From contig NZ_MRTH01000020.1 of the NCBI RefSeq assembly GCF_001956045.1, forward strand, positions 87,149 to 151,148: DNA of 64,000 nucleotides, written 5' to 3'. This DNA comes from Paenibacillus sp. FSL H7-0331 (GTDB lineage: Bacteria; Bacillota; Bacilli; Paenibacillales; NBRC-103111). The position numbers and the translations under genes are program-made. This document shows positions 9,892-18,731 of the stretch, one piece after another; positions within the stretch are counted from its first letter, which is position 1; each line of letters begins with the position of its first letter. A model generated the notes under the pieces. That model saw only the letters and a program-made list of their open reading frames with translations. It was not told the origin of the DNA and ran no database searches.

Positions 9892-11532
9892 ATGAATAAA
9901 TGGACAACAATAACAATCGCAACGTTGTTGCTGGCAGCAGGCTGCAGTGATGGCAAAGAGCAAGGGGTCACGAAGAAGGATCTGCCAGCAGTAGCCGAGG
10001 GACCAAGCACAGAGGCAGGCACTTTTCCATTGGTCAAGGATAAAATAACGCTTAAAGTACTTGCTGTAAAAAATCCGAGTGTGCAGGATTATAGTACCAA
10101 TGAGTTTACGAAATGGTATGAGGAGAAGACGAACGTCAAGATCGAATGGCAATTTGCCACTCCACAGGATCGTCAGGAAAAGCTGAATCTGGTGCTGGCC
10201 ACCAATGATTTGCCGGATATGATCATTGGCTTCGGCGTTTCTCCCGCCCAACAAATGGTTTATGGGCAGCAAGGTTTGTTCATCGCACTGAACAATTTGA
10301 TCGATAAGTACGGTGTGGAAACGAAAAAAACTCTGGAAAAATACCCGGAAATCAAGCAAGCGACGACTGCTCCCAATGGCAATATATATTCACTCAGCAG
10401 TATCGACCGTAACCCACATACGATGCTTCAACAAAAAATGTGGATTAATACCGAGTGGTTAAAGAAGCTGAATCTGGACATGCCAACAACGACAGATGAG
10501 TTCGAAAAGGTGCTAAAAGCATTTAAGGAAAAAGATCCGAACGGTAATGGAAAAGCGGACGAAATTCCAATGATTGGGGGGATCCAGGAGAAGCTGACTG
10601 GATTGGACAGCTTTTTAATGAACTCGTTTATTTTGAATGATTTGAATGCAGACCAGCTAATTTTCGATGATAAAGGCAGCATAGAAGTTAATTTCAATAA
10701 GCCGGGCTTTAAGAAAGGTTTGCAATATTTAAATAAGTTATACGCCCAAGGATTGATAGCCCCGGAATCTTTTACGCAAAATAACGATCAAATGAAATCG
10801 CTCGTGGAAAATGGTGATGCGAGGGTCGGTGTCATATCTTCCTTCATCCCACAGGTATTCTCTAATATTACCGGCAAGCGGTGGCTGGATTATAAAACCG
10901 TTCCCCCGCTTAAGGGCCCGGACGGCTTGCAGCAGACCCCTTATCGTTATTATTCTGTCAATGGGGGTAATCTGTTAATTACAAATGCGTCAAAAAATCC
11001 CGAGGTTGCGTTTCGTTGGGCAGATGCGCTGTATAACTATGATATCAGTATGAGTGGAAATATCGGAACGGAGGGAATTGGCTGGCGGAAGCCAACAACG
11101 GATGAGCTCGGTCTGAATGGTAAACCGGCCAATTGGGTGCGGCTGCTGCCTTCCGGTACGCTGCAGAATAACAACTGGGCGCAAACGACATCTTACCATT
11201 TCTCGCGGGAAATGTTTGAAGGGCTTGCTGCTGGGCCGAATGAGGTGCCCCGTGTTTTGTACGAGGAGACACAAAAGAACTACGAGCCTTACAAAACGAA
11301 GCAGGAGCAGAGTGTACCTCCGGTGTTCTTCGATGACGCACAATCCTCAGAGCTCAGTGATTTGCAAAAAACGATCAAGGATTACGTGAAGGAAATGACT
11401 ACCCGCTTCATCATTGGAGATGCATCCATTGATAAGGAGTGGGATAAGTATATACAGACGTTGGATGGCATGAATTTGAAACGCTATCTTCAAATTTATA
11501 ACGAGGGCTACAAAGCGCAGTATAAAAAGTAA
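9892..11532 (+). CDS. Extracellular solute-binding lipoprotein (LplA-like)
   Basis: A 546-residue lipoprotein: the signal peptide ends in LAAGC with Cys18 as lipid anchor. The mature part is a large two-lobe binding protein of the LplA/family-1 cluster with the ...DPNGNGKADEIP acidic loop found in this group. It captures the substrate outside the membrane and delivers it to the two preceding permeases. AAGGAGGG precedes the ATG. The operon ends with the terminator right after this gene. Confidence 0.92.
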   Translation: MNKWTTITIATLLLAAGCSDGKEQGVTKKDLPAVAEGPSTEAGTFPLVKDKITLKVLAVKNPSVQDYSTNEFTKWYEEKTNVKIEWQFATPQDRQEKLNLVLATNDLPDMIIGFGVSPAQQMVYGQQGLFIALNNLIDKYGVETKKTLEKYPEIKQATTAPNGNIYSLSSIDRNPHTMLQQKMWINTEWLKKLNLDMPTTTDEFEKVLKAFKEKDPNGNGKADEIPMIGGIQEKLTGLDSFLMNSFILNDLNADQLIFDDKGSIEVNFNKPGFKKGLQYLNKLYAQGLIAPESFTQNNDQMKSLVENGDARVGVISSFIPQVFSNITGKRWLDYKTVPPLKGPDGLQQTPYRYYSVNGGNLLITNASKNPEVAFRWADALYNYDISMSGNIGTEGIGWRKPTTDELGLNGKPANWVRLLPSGTLQNNNWAQTTSYHFSREMFEGLAAGPNEVPRVLYEETQKNYEPYKTKQEQSVPPVFFDDAQSSELSDLQKTIKDYVKEMTTRFIIGDASIDKEWDKYIQTLDGMNLKRYLQIYNEGYKAQYKK

Positions 11533-11566
11533 TGCATGAAGCTCGTAAAATCCGAAGAAAATCGCA

Positions 11567-11608
11567 AACGGCTCTTTCGCAAATAATGCGAACAGAGTCG
11601 TTTTTTTT
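11567..11608 (+). terminator. Rho-independent terminator of the sulfatase operon
   Basis: A long stem (AACGGCTCTTTCGC, 11567-11580, with 11588-11602) around AAATAAT is followed by eight T. It has a small internal bulge. It isolates the sulfatase operon from the next cassette. Confidence 0.9.
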
Positions 11609-11762
11609 CACTGTTTCACGGAAGAGAGACTCCCCCAATCAACGAAATAAAATGAAGAAGTCTAGTTTTATATACTAAATTTAATATATAAATTTGAAAA
11701 TAACCTAAGTATAATAAACACAAATATATAAGCATGGTATAAAGAAAAGGAGGCATTATACA

Positions 11763-12665
11763 ATGATTACCACCAAAAAAGTACGAAGTCTTTCTGCGGT
11801 AACAGCTCCCTACGTATTTATCGGCCCATCCATGTTGTTTATCATTGTTTTATCTATATTCCCAATTCTTTACTCATTGTATTTAAGTTTTTTGAGCTAC
11901 AACTTATCCATGCCGGCTACTACAATCAAATTTAATGGTCTTAACAACTACGTGTATATGTTGACCAATAAAACGTTCTTAGGGTCAATTGCATGGACAT
12001 TAAGTTTTTCGATCATTGTTGTAGCTTTGAATGTCATCCTTGGAATGTCCTTGGCACTTCTATTGAACAGTTCGTTGATGGAACGCGCTGCGAACTTATT
12101 TAAAACCGCTTTCATTTTACCTATGATGTTGGCACACGTCGTCTCTGCAACGATATGGAAGCTGATGTTCTCACCGGTTTATGGTATTCTAAATAACATA
12201 TTAATGATGTTGGGTTATGACAAAGTAAATTGGACAGCGGATACAAATAATGCGAGATTCGCGATTATTCTTGTGGAGCTATGGGGCTCTACGCCATTTT
12301 GTATGCTTATCTTTTTAGCTGCTTTGAAAACGGTACCAAAAGAATTGTATGAATCTGCACTCATTGACGGAGCAAACCGGATCAGGACTTTCTATGGCAT
12401 AACACTCCCATTGATTAGAAACTTTCTGGCTTTGGTGGTTTCGATTCGGATAATGGATTCCCTAAGAATGTTCGATATTGTCTACACCTTAACTAATGGG
12501 GGGCCAGGAGATGATACCGAAACCATAGGAACAACGATTTACAAAACGGCATTCCGATATTCGGATATTGGGGTAGGTTCAGCAGGGGCTTTCTTATTTT
12601 TCATTTTGATCGTGATCGTGACGTTAGTCTTTCTCAAACTCATTCGCAGGGATTCAAAGGATTAG
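11763..12665 (+). CDS. CUT1 sugar ABC permease, MalF/UgpA type
   Basis: This 300-residue permease has six membrane segments and the EAA loop YESALIDGANRIRTFYGITLPL. The conserved TNGGPGDDTET segment is characteristic of the first permease of CUT1 sugar importers. AAGGAGG (11746-11752) lies before the ATG at 11763. The upstream region 11609-11762 is very AT-rich, with a TATAAT at 11710-11715 but no well-spaced -35. It pairs with the permease at 13842, from which it is separated by a regulator gene. Confidence 0.92.
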   Translation: MITTKKVRSLSAVTAPYVFIGPSMLFIIVLSIFPILYSLYLSFLSYNLSMPATTIKFNGLNNYVYMLTNKTFLGSIAWTLSFSIIVVALNVILGMSLALLLNSSLMERAANLFKTAFILPMMLAHVVSATIWKLMFSPVYGILNNILMMLGYDKVNWTADTNNARFAIILVELWGSTPFCMLIFLAALKTVPKELYESALIDGANRIRTFYGITLPLIRNFLALVVSIRIMDSLRMFDIVYTLTNGGPGDDTETIGTTIYKTAFRYSDIGVGSAGAFLFFILIVIVTLVFLKLIRRDSKD

Positions 12666-12718
12666 CGGCAAAGTTAAGTTATTCACAATTTTTATTTATA
12701 CAACAGGAGAAATAATAT

Positions 12719-13792
12719 ATGGCAGGATATCCGCTGTACAAACATATCCAAGATTTGATCGTTAATCAGATTCGCGAAGGAGCTTTGCGACCGGGTGATC
12801 GGGTCTCGTCTGAAAGTGAATTGATGAATCAGTATCATGTGAGCAGTATTACGGCAAAGAATGCCTTGATCAGCTTAGCAGACCAGGGGATTGTGGTCAG
12901 AGTCCAGGGCAAGGGAACCTTTGTATCGGATAATGATATTACGAATCAAATCGTAGATAAAAACAACAAGTGTGCTGTTTCTAATGAAGATAATAAATTT
13001 GTCGGAATGATCATGCCGACCATGAAAACAAATGTAGAACAGAGATTGTTATATTATGTTGAAAAATATTTATATGAAAATGGCTATCAACTGATTTTAC
13101 GCATAACGGATGAATTTCTTACGGCGGAGACAGGAGCGATTGAAAAATTCAAGGGAATGGGTGTCTATGGTATGATCATTTTTCCCACTCTCGATGAAAA
13201 GTATAATGAAGCGATTCTAAGACTTAAGCTCGATAACTTTCCATTTGTATTGATTGACAGGTTTTTGAAAAGCATTGATACCTATAATGTCACTTCGGAT
13301 AATGTACAAGGAACATATCAAGCAATTTTTATGCTCTTGAATAAAGGTCATCGTCATATCGCATTTATTTCCCCTACGATAACGAACTCGGCAACAGAAG
13401 AGCGGGCATATGGTTTTGAAAAAGTTTTCTCTGATTCAAATTTACCGATTAATAAAAACCTGTGGTGTTTGCTTGACCTGGAAATAATTGCTTCTAATCG
13501 TGCTTATTCATATATTTTGAACTTTTTGAAGAAGCATCCCGAGATCACCGCAATCTTTACTGTGAATGTTGAAATGGCTTCATTAACCTACAACGCTTTG
13601 AAAGAGTTATCTTTATTGAGCAAAATAGAAATGATAACCTTTGACGAAATTGGCCTGCCAGATGTTCATTTTATTAAACAAAATTACAAGGAAATGGGTA
13701 GACATGCCGTACATTCTTTAATTTCCCAAATCAATGGAAAAAGCTTTGTCAAACATATTGTGGTTCCCACTCAATTTCATCTCAAACCTTGA
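12719..13792 (+). CDS. GntR/LacI hybrid transcription regulator (AraR-like)
   Basis: This 357-residue protein has an N-terminal GntR-type winged helix (about 1-75: YPLYKHIQDLIVNQIREG, then SSESELMNQYHVS and VVRVQGKGTF). A LacI-like sugar-binding domain follows (about 95-350), with the typical NVQGTYQAIFMLLNKGHRHIA region. This domain order is that of AraR of Bacillus, which binds L-arabinose. The gene sits inside the importer operon between the two permease genes, an unusual position, and would give autoregulation together with its targets. The ATG follows AGGAG. Its effector is likely a sugar released by the GH43 enzyme downstream. Confidence 0.9.
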   Translation: MAGYPLYKHIQDLIVNQIREGALRPGDRVSSESELMNQYHVSSITAKNALISLADQGIVVRVQGKGTFVSDNDITNQIVDKNNKCAVSNEDNKFVGMIMPTMKTNVEQRLLYYVEKYLYENGYQLILRITDEFLTAETGAIEKFKGMGVYGMIIFPTLDEKYNEAILRLKLDNFPFVLIDRFLKSIDTYNVTSDNVQGTYQAIFMLLNKGHRHIAFISPTITNSATEERAYGFEKVFSDSNLPINKNLWCLLDLEIIASNRAYSYILNFLKKHPEITAIFTVNVEMASLTYNALKELSLLSKIEMITFDEIGLPDVHFIKQNYKEMGRHAVHSLISQINGKSFVKHIVVPTQFHLKP

Positions 13793-13841
13793 TGAACAGG
13801 GTGGGAAGTAGGGCTATACTTTTTTTGGGGGTGTTGATCTA

Positions 13842-14672
13842 GTGAAGCATATTTTCGAAAAATATATGATTTATTTGTTGATGATCATATTTACAATTTT
13901 CTTTTTATTCCCTATATATTGGGCCATTACCATGTCTTTTAAAACACCGGGACAAATTTTCGTAACCCCTCCAGAGTTTTTTCCCTCAAGCTTTCATTTG
14001 GACAATTATGTGGATATATTTTCAAAAGGAGGGGCTGGCATCTATTTCTTGAATAGTTTGATTGTCTCCATCATAACCACAGTCGTGGCGGTATTGTTTG
14101 CAACGATGGCGGGTTACGGGTTTTCAAGGTATAAGTTCAAAGGAAAGTATACTGCATTATACACAGTCATCATTGTTCGAATGATTCCCGGTCTTGTATA
14201 TACGATTCCTTTCTATATTATTTACCAGAATTTGGGTCTTCTAAATTCTTTGACTGGTTTAGTAATCAGTTACATTACATTTTCGTTGCCGTTGGCAATT
14301 TGGTTGTTCATGGGATTTTATGACCAAATTCCAACTGAAGTATTTGAGTCTGCGATCATTGACGGGTGTAACGATTACGGTGTATTTAGGCATATTGCGA
14401 TCAAACTCGTTTTACCAGGGATTGTGGTAGCCTCAATCTTGATTTTCCTTGGTGCTTGGAATGAATTCGGTCTTGCTCTGGTTTTATTGTTTACTGATGC
14501 TAAGAAAACATTGCCTATCGGAATCAATGGTCTCATCGTCTATCAAGAGGATACACCCTTTGGCTCACTTGCCGCAGCTGGAACGATTGCTATGCTTCCT
14601 GCTATCATTTTGTCATTAACGACTCAGAAATTTATCGTTCGCGGGTTAACGGACGGTGCGGTTAAAGGTTGA
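13842..14672 (+). CDS. CUT1 sugar ABC permease, MalG/UgpE type
   Basis: A 276-residue permease with six membrane segments and the EAA loop FESAIIDGCNDYGVFRHIAIKLVL. It ends QKFIVRGLTDGAVKG as most second permeases of CUT1 importers do. The GTG start follows GGGGGTG. It is the partner of the permease at 11763 and lies 88 bases upstream of the binding-protein gene. Confidence 0.92.
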   Translation: MKHIFEKYMIYLLMIIFTIFFLFPIYWAITMSFKTPGQIFVTPPEFFPSSFHLDNYVDIFSKGGAGIYFLNSLIVSIITTVVAVLFATMAGYGFSRYKFKGKYTALYTVIIVRMIPGLVYTIPFYIIYQNLGLLNSLTGLVISYITFSLPLAIWLFMGFYDQIPTEVFESAIIDGCNDYGVFRHIAIKLVLPGIVVASILIFLGAWNEFGLALVLLFTDAKKTLPIGINGLIVYQEDTPFGSLAAAGTIAMLPAIILSLTTQKFIVRGLTDGAVKG

Positions 14673-14759
14673 TGACCATTTGTACTTTTCCACAACCAAC
14701 GTTTGTCAAGTTTCTGGAGCTCATTCACCAGAATTTACAAAATAAAGGGAGGAATTTAA

Positions 14760-16199
14760 ATGTCAAAAGGTATCAAATGCTCGTTAATTTTCATTTTGGC
14801 TATCGCTTTATTGATCTCCGGATGCAGCGGAAATACTCAACAGGTCATGGACAGCAAAGCGAATCAAGGGGCTGCTCCTGCTGCTGCTTTGAAAGAGCTT
14901 CCCCAGCCGTACGGTATCCAGTTGAAGGATATGGATGGTGGCAGCACCTTGAAAGGACAGTATAAAGGCAGAAAAATTACTTTGGCGGTTTCAAGCGGAA
15001 GTTTTGAAAACGCAATCAAGGCTGTTGCCCCATATTTTGAACAGGTTTCCGGCGCAAAAGTAGAAGTGCAAAGTATTCCGGGAGATAACTTGATGGATAA
15101 AGTTCAATTGGATCTAAACTCCAGTCATATTTACGATGTTGTCATTACGCCGATCGCCTTTATCCATGGCTTCGCCGAAGGGAATCAATTGAAAAACCTC
15201 CAGCCGTTCGTTGATAATCACAGTATCGCAAGTCCTAATTTGGATATGGCTGATTTCATTCCAAGCCTATTGGATATCTATGGAAAGTATAAAGGGAAAC
15301 TCGTCGCGTTTCCGTACAAACCGGATGTTCAATTATTCTTCTATCGAAAGGATTTGTTTGAAGATCCCAAAATTAAGGCCGCCTACAAAGAAAAAACCGG
15401 GAACGAGCTAAAAGTTCCCGAAACTCCGGAAGAGTTTGTACAAACAGCAAAATTTTTTACCAAAAGCCTGAATCCCGATTCTCCAGTGACCTATGGATAC
15501 AGCACTATGGCATCCAAAGGAAGAAGTCGTTGGTTGTGGGTAAACCGTCTAGCCTATTACGGTGGCAATAATGTAGATGGGAACTTCAAACCTGCCTTTA
15601 ACAATAAAGCCGGTTTGGAAGCTATGAACATTATGTTGGAGCTTCAGAAAACTGCACCGAAAGAATTGCTGCAATTTGGATGGGATGAGGCCAATAACTT
15701 CTTTGCCACGGGTGAAGTTGCCATGATGGAACAGTGGCCTGGATTGTTTTCCGTTATCCAAGGCGATAAATCCAAAGTTAAGGATAAAGTTGGATTTGCC
15801 GTAACTCCCGGTCAAGCACCTACTCTTGGCGGTTGGGCGATATCGATGGCGGAAACATCAAAGGAGGCAGAATTAGCTTACAAATTTATCGAATATGTGA
15901 CATCCAAAGATGCGGAACTGTTGAAAATGAAAGATACGATGGATCCGACACGAAAATCAAATTATGAAAGACAAGAAGTAAGGGACTCCCAACCATTCTA
16001 CCCAGCATTATTGAATTCATTAAAAGCGGCAAAAATACTTGCCGATACGGACGTTCCCTTTATTTCTGCCAAGTTAAATGATATTCAGGAAGTGGCAACT
16101 CAGAGTGTTTTGAACGGTCAAACGACGCGGGAAGAAGCATTACAATCCATGGCTAAAAGTTTCGAAACCGAAATCGGTAAATTGAAATTGGCAAAGTAA
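14760..16199 (+). CDS. Sugar ABC transporter substrate-binding lipoprotein
   Basis: A 479-residue family-1 solute-binding lipoprotein with lipobox LISGC (Cys22). A short low-complexity Ala/Gln linker is followed by the binding fold (KITLAVSSGSFE...). The segment LGGWAISMAETSKEAELAYKFIEYV is typical of family-1 sugar binders. GGGAGG precedes the ATG. It completes the importer formed with the permeases at 11763 and 13842. Confidence 0.92.
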   Translation: MSKGIKCSLIFILAIALLISGCSGNTQQVMDSKANQGAAPAAALKELPQPYGIQLKDMDGGSTLKGQYKGRKITLAVSSGSFENAIKAVAPYFEQVSGAKVEVQSIPGDNLMDKVQLDLNSSHIYDVVITPIAFIHGFAEGNQLKNLQPFVDNHSIASPNLDMADFIPSLLDIYGKYKGKLVAFPYKPDVQLFFYRKDLFEDPKIKAAYKEKTGNELKVPETPEEFVQTAKFFTKSLNPDSPVTYGYSTMASKGRSRWLWVNRLAYYGGNNVDGNFKPAFNNKAGLEAMNIMLELQKTAPKELLQFGWDEANNFFATGEVAMMEQWPGLFSVIQGDKSKVKDKVGFAVTPGQAPTLGGWAISMAETSKEAELAYKFIEYVTSKDAELLKMKDTMDPTRKSNYERQEVRDSQPFYPALLNSLKAAKILADTDVPFISAKLNDIQEVATQSVLNGQTTREEALQSMAKSFETEIGKLKLAK

Positions 16200-16217
16200 C
16201 AGCGGATTTATGGATCG

Positions 16218-16258
16218 ACAGGCAAAGACTTCTACAGCACGCAGTGATCTTTGCCTGT
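16218..16258 (+). terminator. Intra-operon hairpin without U-run
   Basis: A perfect 11-bp stem ACAGGCAAAGA (16218-16228) with TCTTTGCCTGT (16248-16258) lies between the binding-protein gene and GH43. Lacking a U-run, it more likely protects the 3' end of the binding-protein mRNA, raising its level over the downstream enzymes, than it terminates. Confidence 0.55.
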
Positions 16259-16299
16259 AGACTAAATGAACTTCAAATATTATAGAGGAGTGGTAGGGT

Positions 16300-17247
16300 A
16301 TGGGCAAAACTTTTATGAATCCATTACTCGAGAACGGCGCGGACCCTTGGATGTATAAACACGAAGACGGAACCTATTATTTGATGGTTACAAGACAAGG
16401 TCGACTGGATCTATGGAAATCTGACAATATGACGAATATCGCCAGCGGTAACCAAAAGACAATCTGGACCCCGGAGGAAACAGGCAGCAATAGCAAGAAT
16501 CTTTGGGCTCCTGAAATTCATTATATTAACAAAAAGTGGTATATTTACTATACAGCGAATGATGGAGGAGGGGACAGTACTCGAAAAATATTCGTCCTTG
16601 AAAATGAAGAAGAAGACCCTTTTGAAGGAACATGGATGGATAAAGGCTCAATTATTACAGAGTATGCAGGCTTGGATGGTACGGTATTTGAACATAGGGG
16701 AGAGCTTTATTTCCTGTATGCGGGCTACGGTCATTTCCCGGAATATGGGTCTGCGATTTATATTGCAAAAATGGCCAATCCTTGGACAATAGAAGGAGAA
16801 AACGTCCTGCTCAGTAAACCGACGGACCCATGGGAAATGCAGGGTGGTATGGCGATTAATGAAGGACCAGCAATTTTGAGAGGCTATGGGAAGATTTTTC
16901 TTGTGTTCTCGGCAAGCACTTGTTGGTCTGATGACTATTCACTAGGTATGCTGACGTGCTCCGAACAGGATGATGTGATGAATCCGAAATCCTGGATAAA
17001 GACTCCAAATCCAGTATTCCACAAGAGCTTGGAAAACCAGGTGTTCGGTCCCGGGCATAATAGTTTTGTTAAATCACCTGATGATAAGGAATATTGGATA
17101 GTCTACCACGCGATTCCAGTTTCGGGTGCAGGAAGTGCACATCGCAGTACTAGAGCACAAAAATTCGGATGGGATGATCAAGGTAATCCTGATTTCGGAA
17201 TTCCGGTCCCGATCCATGTGCAAATTGATGTGCCTTCCGGCGAGTAA
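16300..17247 (+). CDS. Glycoside hydrolase family 43
   Basis: This 315-residue five-bladed beta-propeller enzyme has the GH43 catalytic set in order: base Asp15 in NGADPW, the pKa-modulating Asp at about 126 in GLDGTVF, and acid Glu188 in NEGPAI. WAPEIHYINKKWYIYY is the family hallmark. There is no signal peptide, so it is cytosolic and works on sugars brought in by the preceding importer. Members are alpha-L-arabinofuranosidases or beta-xylosidases; the AraR-like regulator in the operon favours arabinose-containing oligosaccharides. A short GAGGAG site precedes the ATG. Confidence 0.9.
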   Translation: MGKTFMNPLLENGADPWMYKHEDGTYYLMVTRQGRLDLWKSDNMTNIASGNQKTIWTPEETGSNSKNLWAPEIHYINKKWYIYYTANDGGGDSTRKIFVLENEEEDPFEGTWMDKGSIITEYAGLDGTVFEHRGELYFLYAGYGHFPEYGSAIYIAKMANPWTIEGENVLLSKPTDPWEMQGGMAINEGPAILRGYGKIFLVFSASTCWSDDYSLGMLTCSEQDDVMNPKSWIKTPNPVFHKSLENQVFGPGHNSFVKSPDDKEYWIVYHAIPVSGAGSAHRSTRAQKFGWDDQGNPDFGIPVPIHVQIDVPSGE

Positions 17248-17354
17248 CGTAACAGGACCAACACCATTTTGGAGCAATTTGTCTGGGACCAAGCCTTGTT
17301 TTGGTTCCGATCAATCGACTAGAAATCGTTAAATTGAGATGGGAGAGAGATAAA

Positions 17355-18185
17355 ATGATGCGTTTGGCGATAATTGGTGATTTGCATTTTTTTGATAATA
17401 AATTTGTACAAGGAAATGAAGAACTGTTATTGGCTAAAGAAAGTTTCTATGAGAGATATTTGCAAAAGTTCTTCGAAATTGAAGCCGACTTGCACATCTC
17501 CCTTGGTGATTTGACCCACATGGGATGGGAGGAAGAATTTGAAAGCGTTTATCAACATATTCGTAACTCCGGTATATCTTTTCGCCATATATTAGGAAAC
17601 CACGATGCTTATGAATTACCTAAAACTAAAATTCAATCATTGATTGCTAATCCATTGAATGATGTATTTGAAACCGAAGAGGCCCTATTCGTGTTTGTTG
17701 ATTCGACTAGAGAAATGGACCCGAAAGATTATAGCGGTCATCTTAATGCGGACCAATTGGAATGGTTGGAGGCACAAATGCTCGTTTCTCCATCAAAGCC
17801 AATTTTAGTTTTTGCCCATCATCCCCTATATAACACGACAACCGGGTCAACGGATGAAAAAATGCATATTGATCCGACCATTGATATGCGTGCAATATTA
17901 CGAAAAAGACAAGGAAACTGTTTTTACTTCAACGGCCACAATCACATACACTCCATTGTAAGAGAAGAACAATGGAACTTTATTCAAACTGCAGCAGGCA
18001 TGTGTCATCCTTCCATACGCATCGTGGAAATCGATAAGTCTGAAGTTCGAACCCGCATAGTAGCCATCGAGGATAAAGAATTATTAGAAGCTGCGCAGAT
18101 TCTATATGATAAGTTACCTCAATATCATCGGCCATTACATGCATATGGGCAAAATGCGGATCGGGATCAAATCATATTGTTGTAA
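17355..18185 (+). CDS. Calcineurin-like metallophosphoesterase
   Basis: This 276-residue enzyme has the full two-metal set in order: GDLHF near the N-terminus, GDLTHMG, GNHD, FAHHPLY and NGHNH. It is cytosolic and most like the CpdA/class III phosphodiesterase branch. The ATG at 17355 is chosen because GGGAGAGAG lies 7 bases before it; a longer frame begins at 17301 without a site. It is the last gene of the GH43 cassette, before a strong terminator. The link between a phosphoesterase and glycan use is not explained by the sequence. Confidence 0.88.
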   Translation: MMRLAIIGDLHFFDNKFVQGNEELLLAKESFYERYLQKFFEIEADLHISLGDLTHMGWEEEFESVYQHIRNSGISFRHILGNHDAYELPKTKIQSLIANPLNDVFETEEALFVFVDSTREMDPKDYSGHLNADQLEWLEAQMLVSPSKPILVFAHHPLYNTTTGSTDEKMHIDPTIDMRAILRKRQGNCFYFNGHNHIHSIVREEQWNFIQTAAGMCHPSIRIVEIDKSEVRTRIVAIEDKELLEAAQILYDKLPQYHRPLHAYGQNADRDQIILL

Positions 18186-18223
18186 AACCGTTAAGTCATC
18201 TTGATTTACCGTAGAGAGTGTTG

Positions 18224-18264
18224 CCACTCTTATTTCCTTACAGGGAAAAGGGGTGGTTTTTTTT
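18224..18264 (+). terminator. Rho-independent terminator of the GH43 operon
   Basis: The stem CCACTC..TTTCC (18224-18237) with GGGAAA..GGGGTGG is followed by eight T (18257-18264). Confidence 0.85.
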
Positions 18265-18731
18265 CCTGCGGAAAGTTAACAGTTCATTTTGTTAATGATT
18301 AATGATTAATGATTTATTTTGTTGTTTGTTGGTTTTTATCAATTGTTAATAAAGTGAAAATATGCAGTGAATGATCGGATTTTGATTTCAGTACACGAAA
18401 AACTTATTTTAGAAAGATAAAAACCAAGTAACATCAATTTACAACAAATATCGAAGATATATGATCATAAACGACAAATAAACGTTGACAAACGAAAGTT
18501 ATAGTGCGAAAATAATAACTATAATCTTAGCTTTAACTAATGATTGCAGCATGAGAAGGCATCCATAGTCTGGTTAGAGTCTTTATTGTATACGCATTCA
18601 ATAATGCGGTTAGCCGGTATCTTAGTTTCGTGTATATCAGGAGGTGTGCTTGATTATAAGAGTGTTGAAGCTTGGCGATTGAAAAAGGGAGCTGTTTTGA
18701 ATTGTTGTAAAGAAAAGGAGAGGGATTTCTC
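18265..18731 (+). promoter_or_regulatory. Long regulatory region and leader of the first DeoR-linked operon
   Basis: No gene is visible in this stretch. The first part has ATGATTAATGATTAATGATT (18295-18314), direct repeats of ATGATTA, in AT-rich DNA. The promoter lies at 18485-18513. About 210 bases of untranslated leader would follow, ending in AAGGAGAGGG before the TTG start at 18732. The leader could hold control elements, but I could not identify a known riboswitch. Confidence 0.5.
18485..18513 (+). promoter_or_regulatory. Promoter shared in sequence with the second operon
   Basis: TTGACA (18485-18490), 17 bases, then GAAAAT (18508-18513) preceded by TGC. The block AAACGTTGACAAA ... TGCGAAAATAA is the same as at 24977-25011 upstream of the dehydrogenase operon. 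AACGTTGACA overlapping the -35 box also fits the 3' half of a cre site (the TG at its 5' end is missing). Confidence 0.6.

Noticed and set aside
9784..10359. 191-codon minus-strand frame over the permease/binding-protein junction
   Set aside because: It overlaps two well-supported genes and its translation is rich in unusual Cys, Leu and Gln runs typical of antisense frames.
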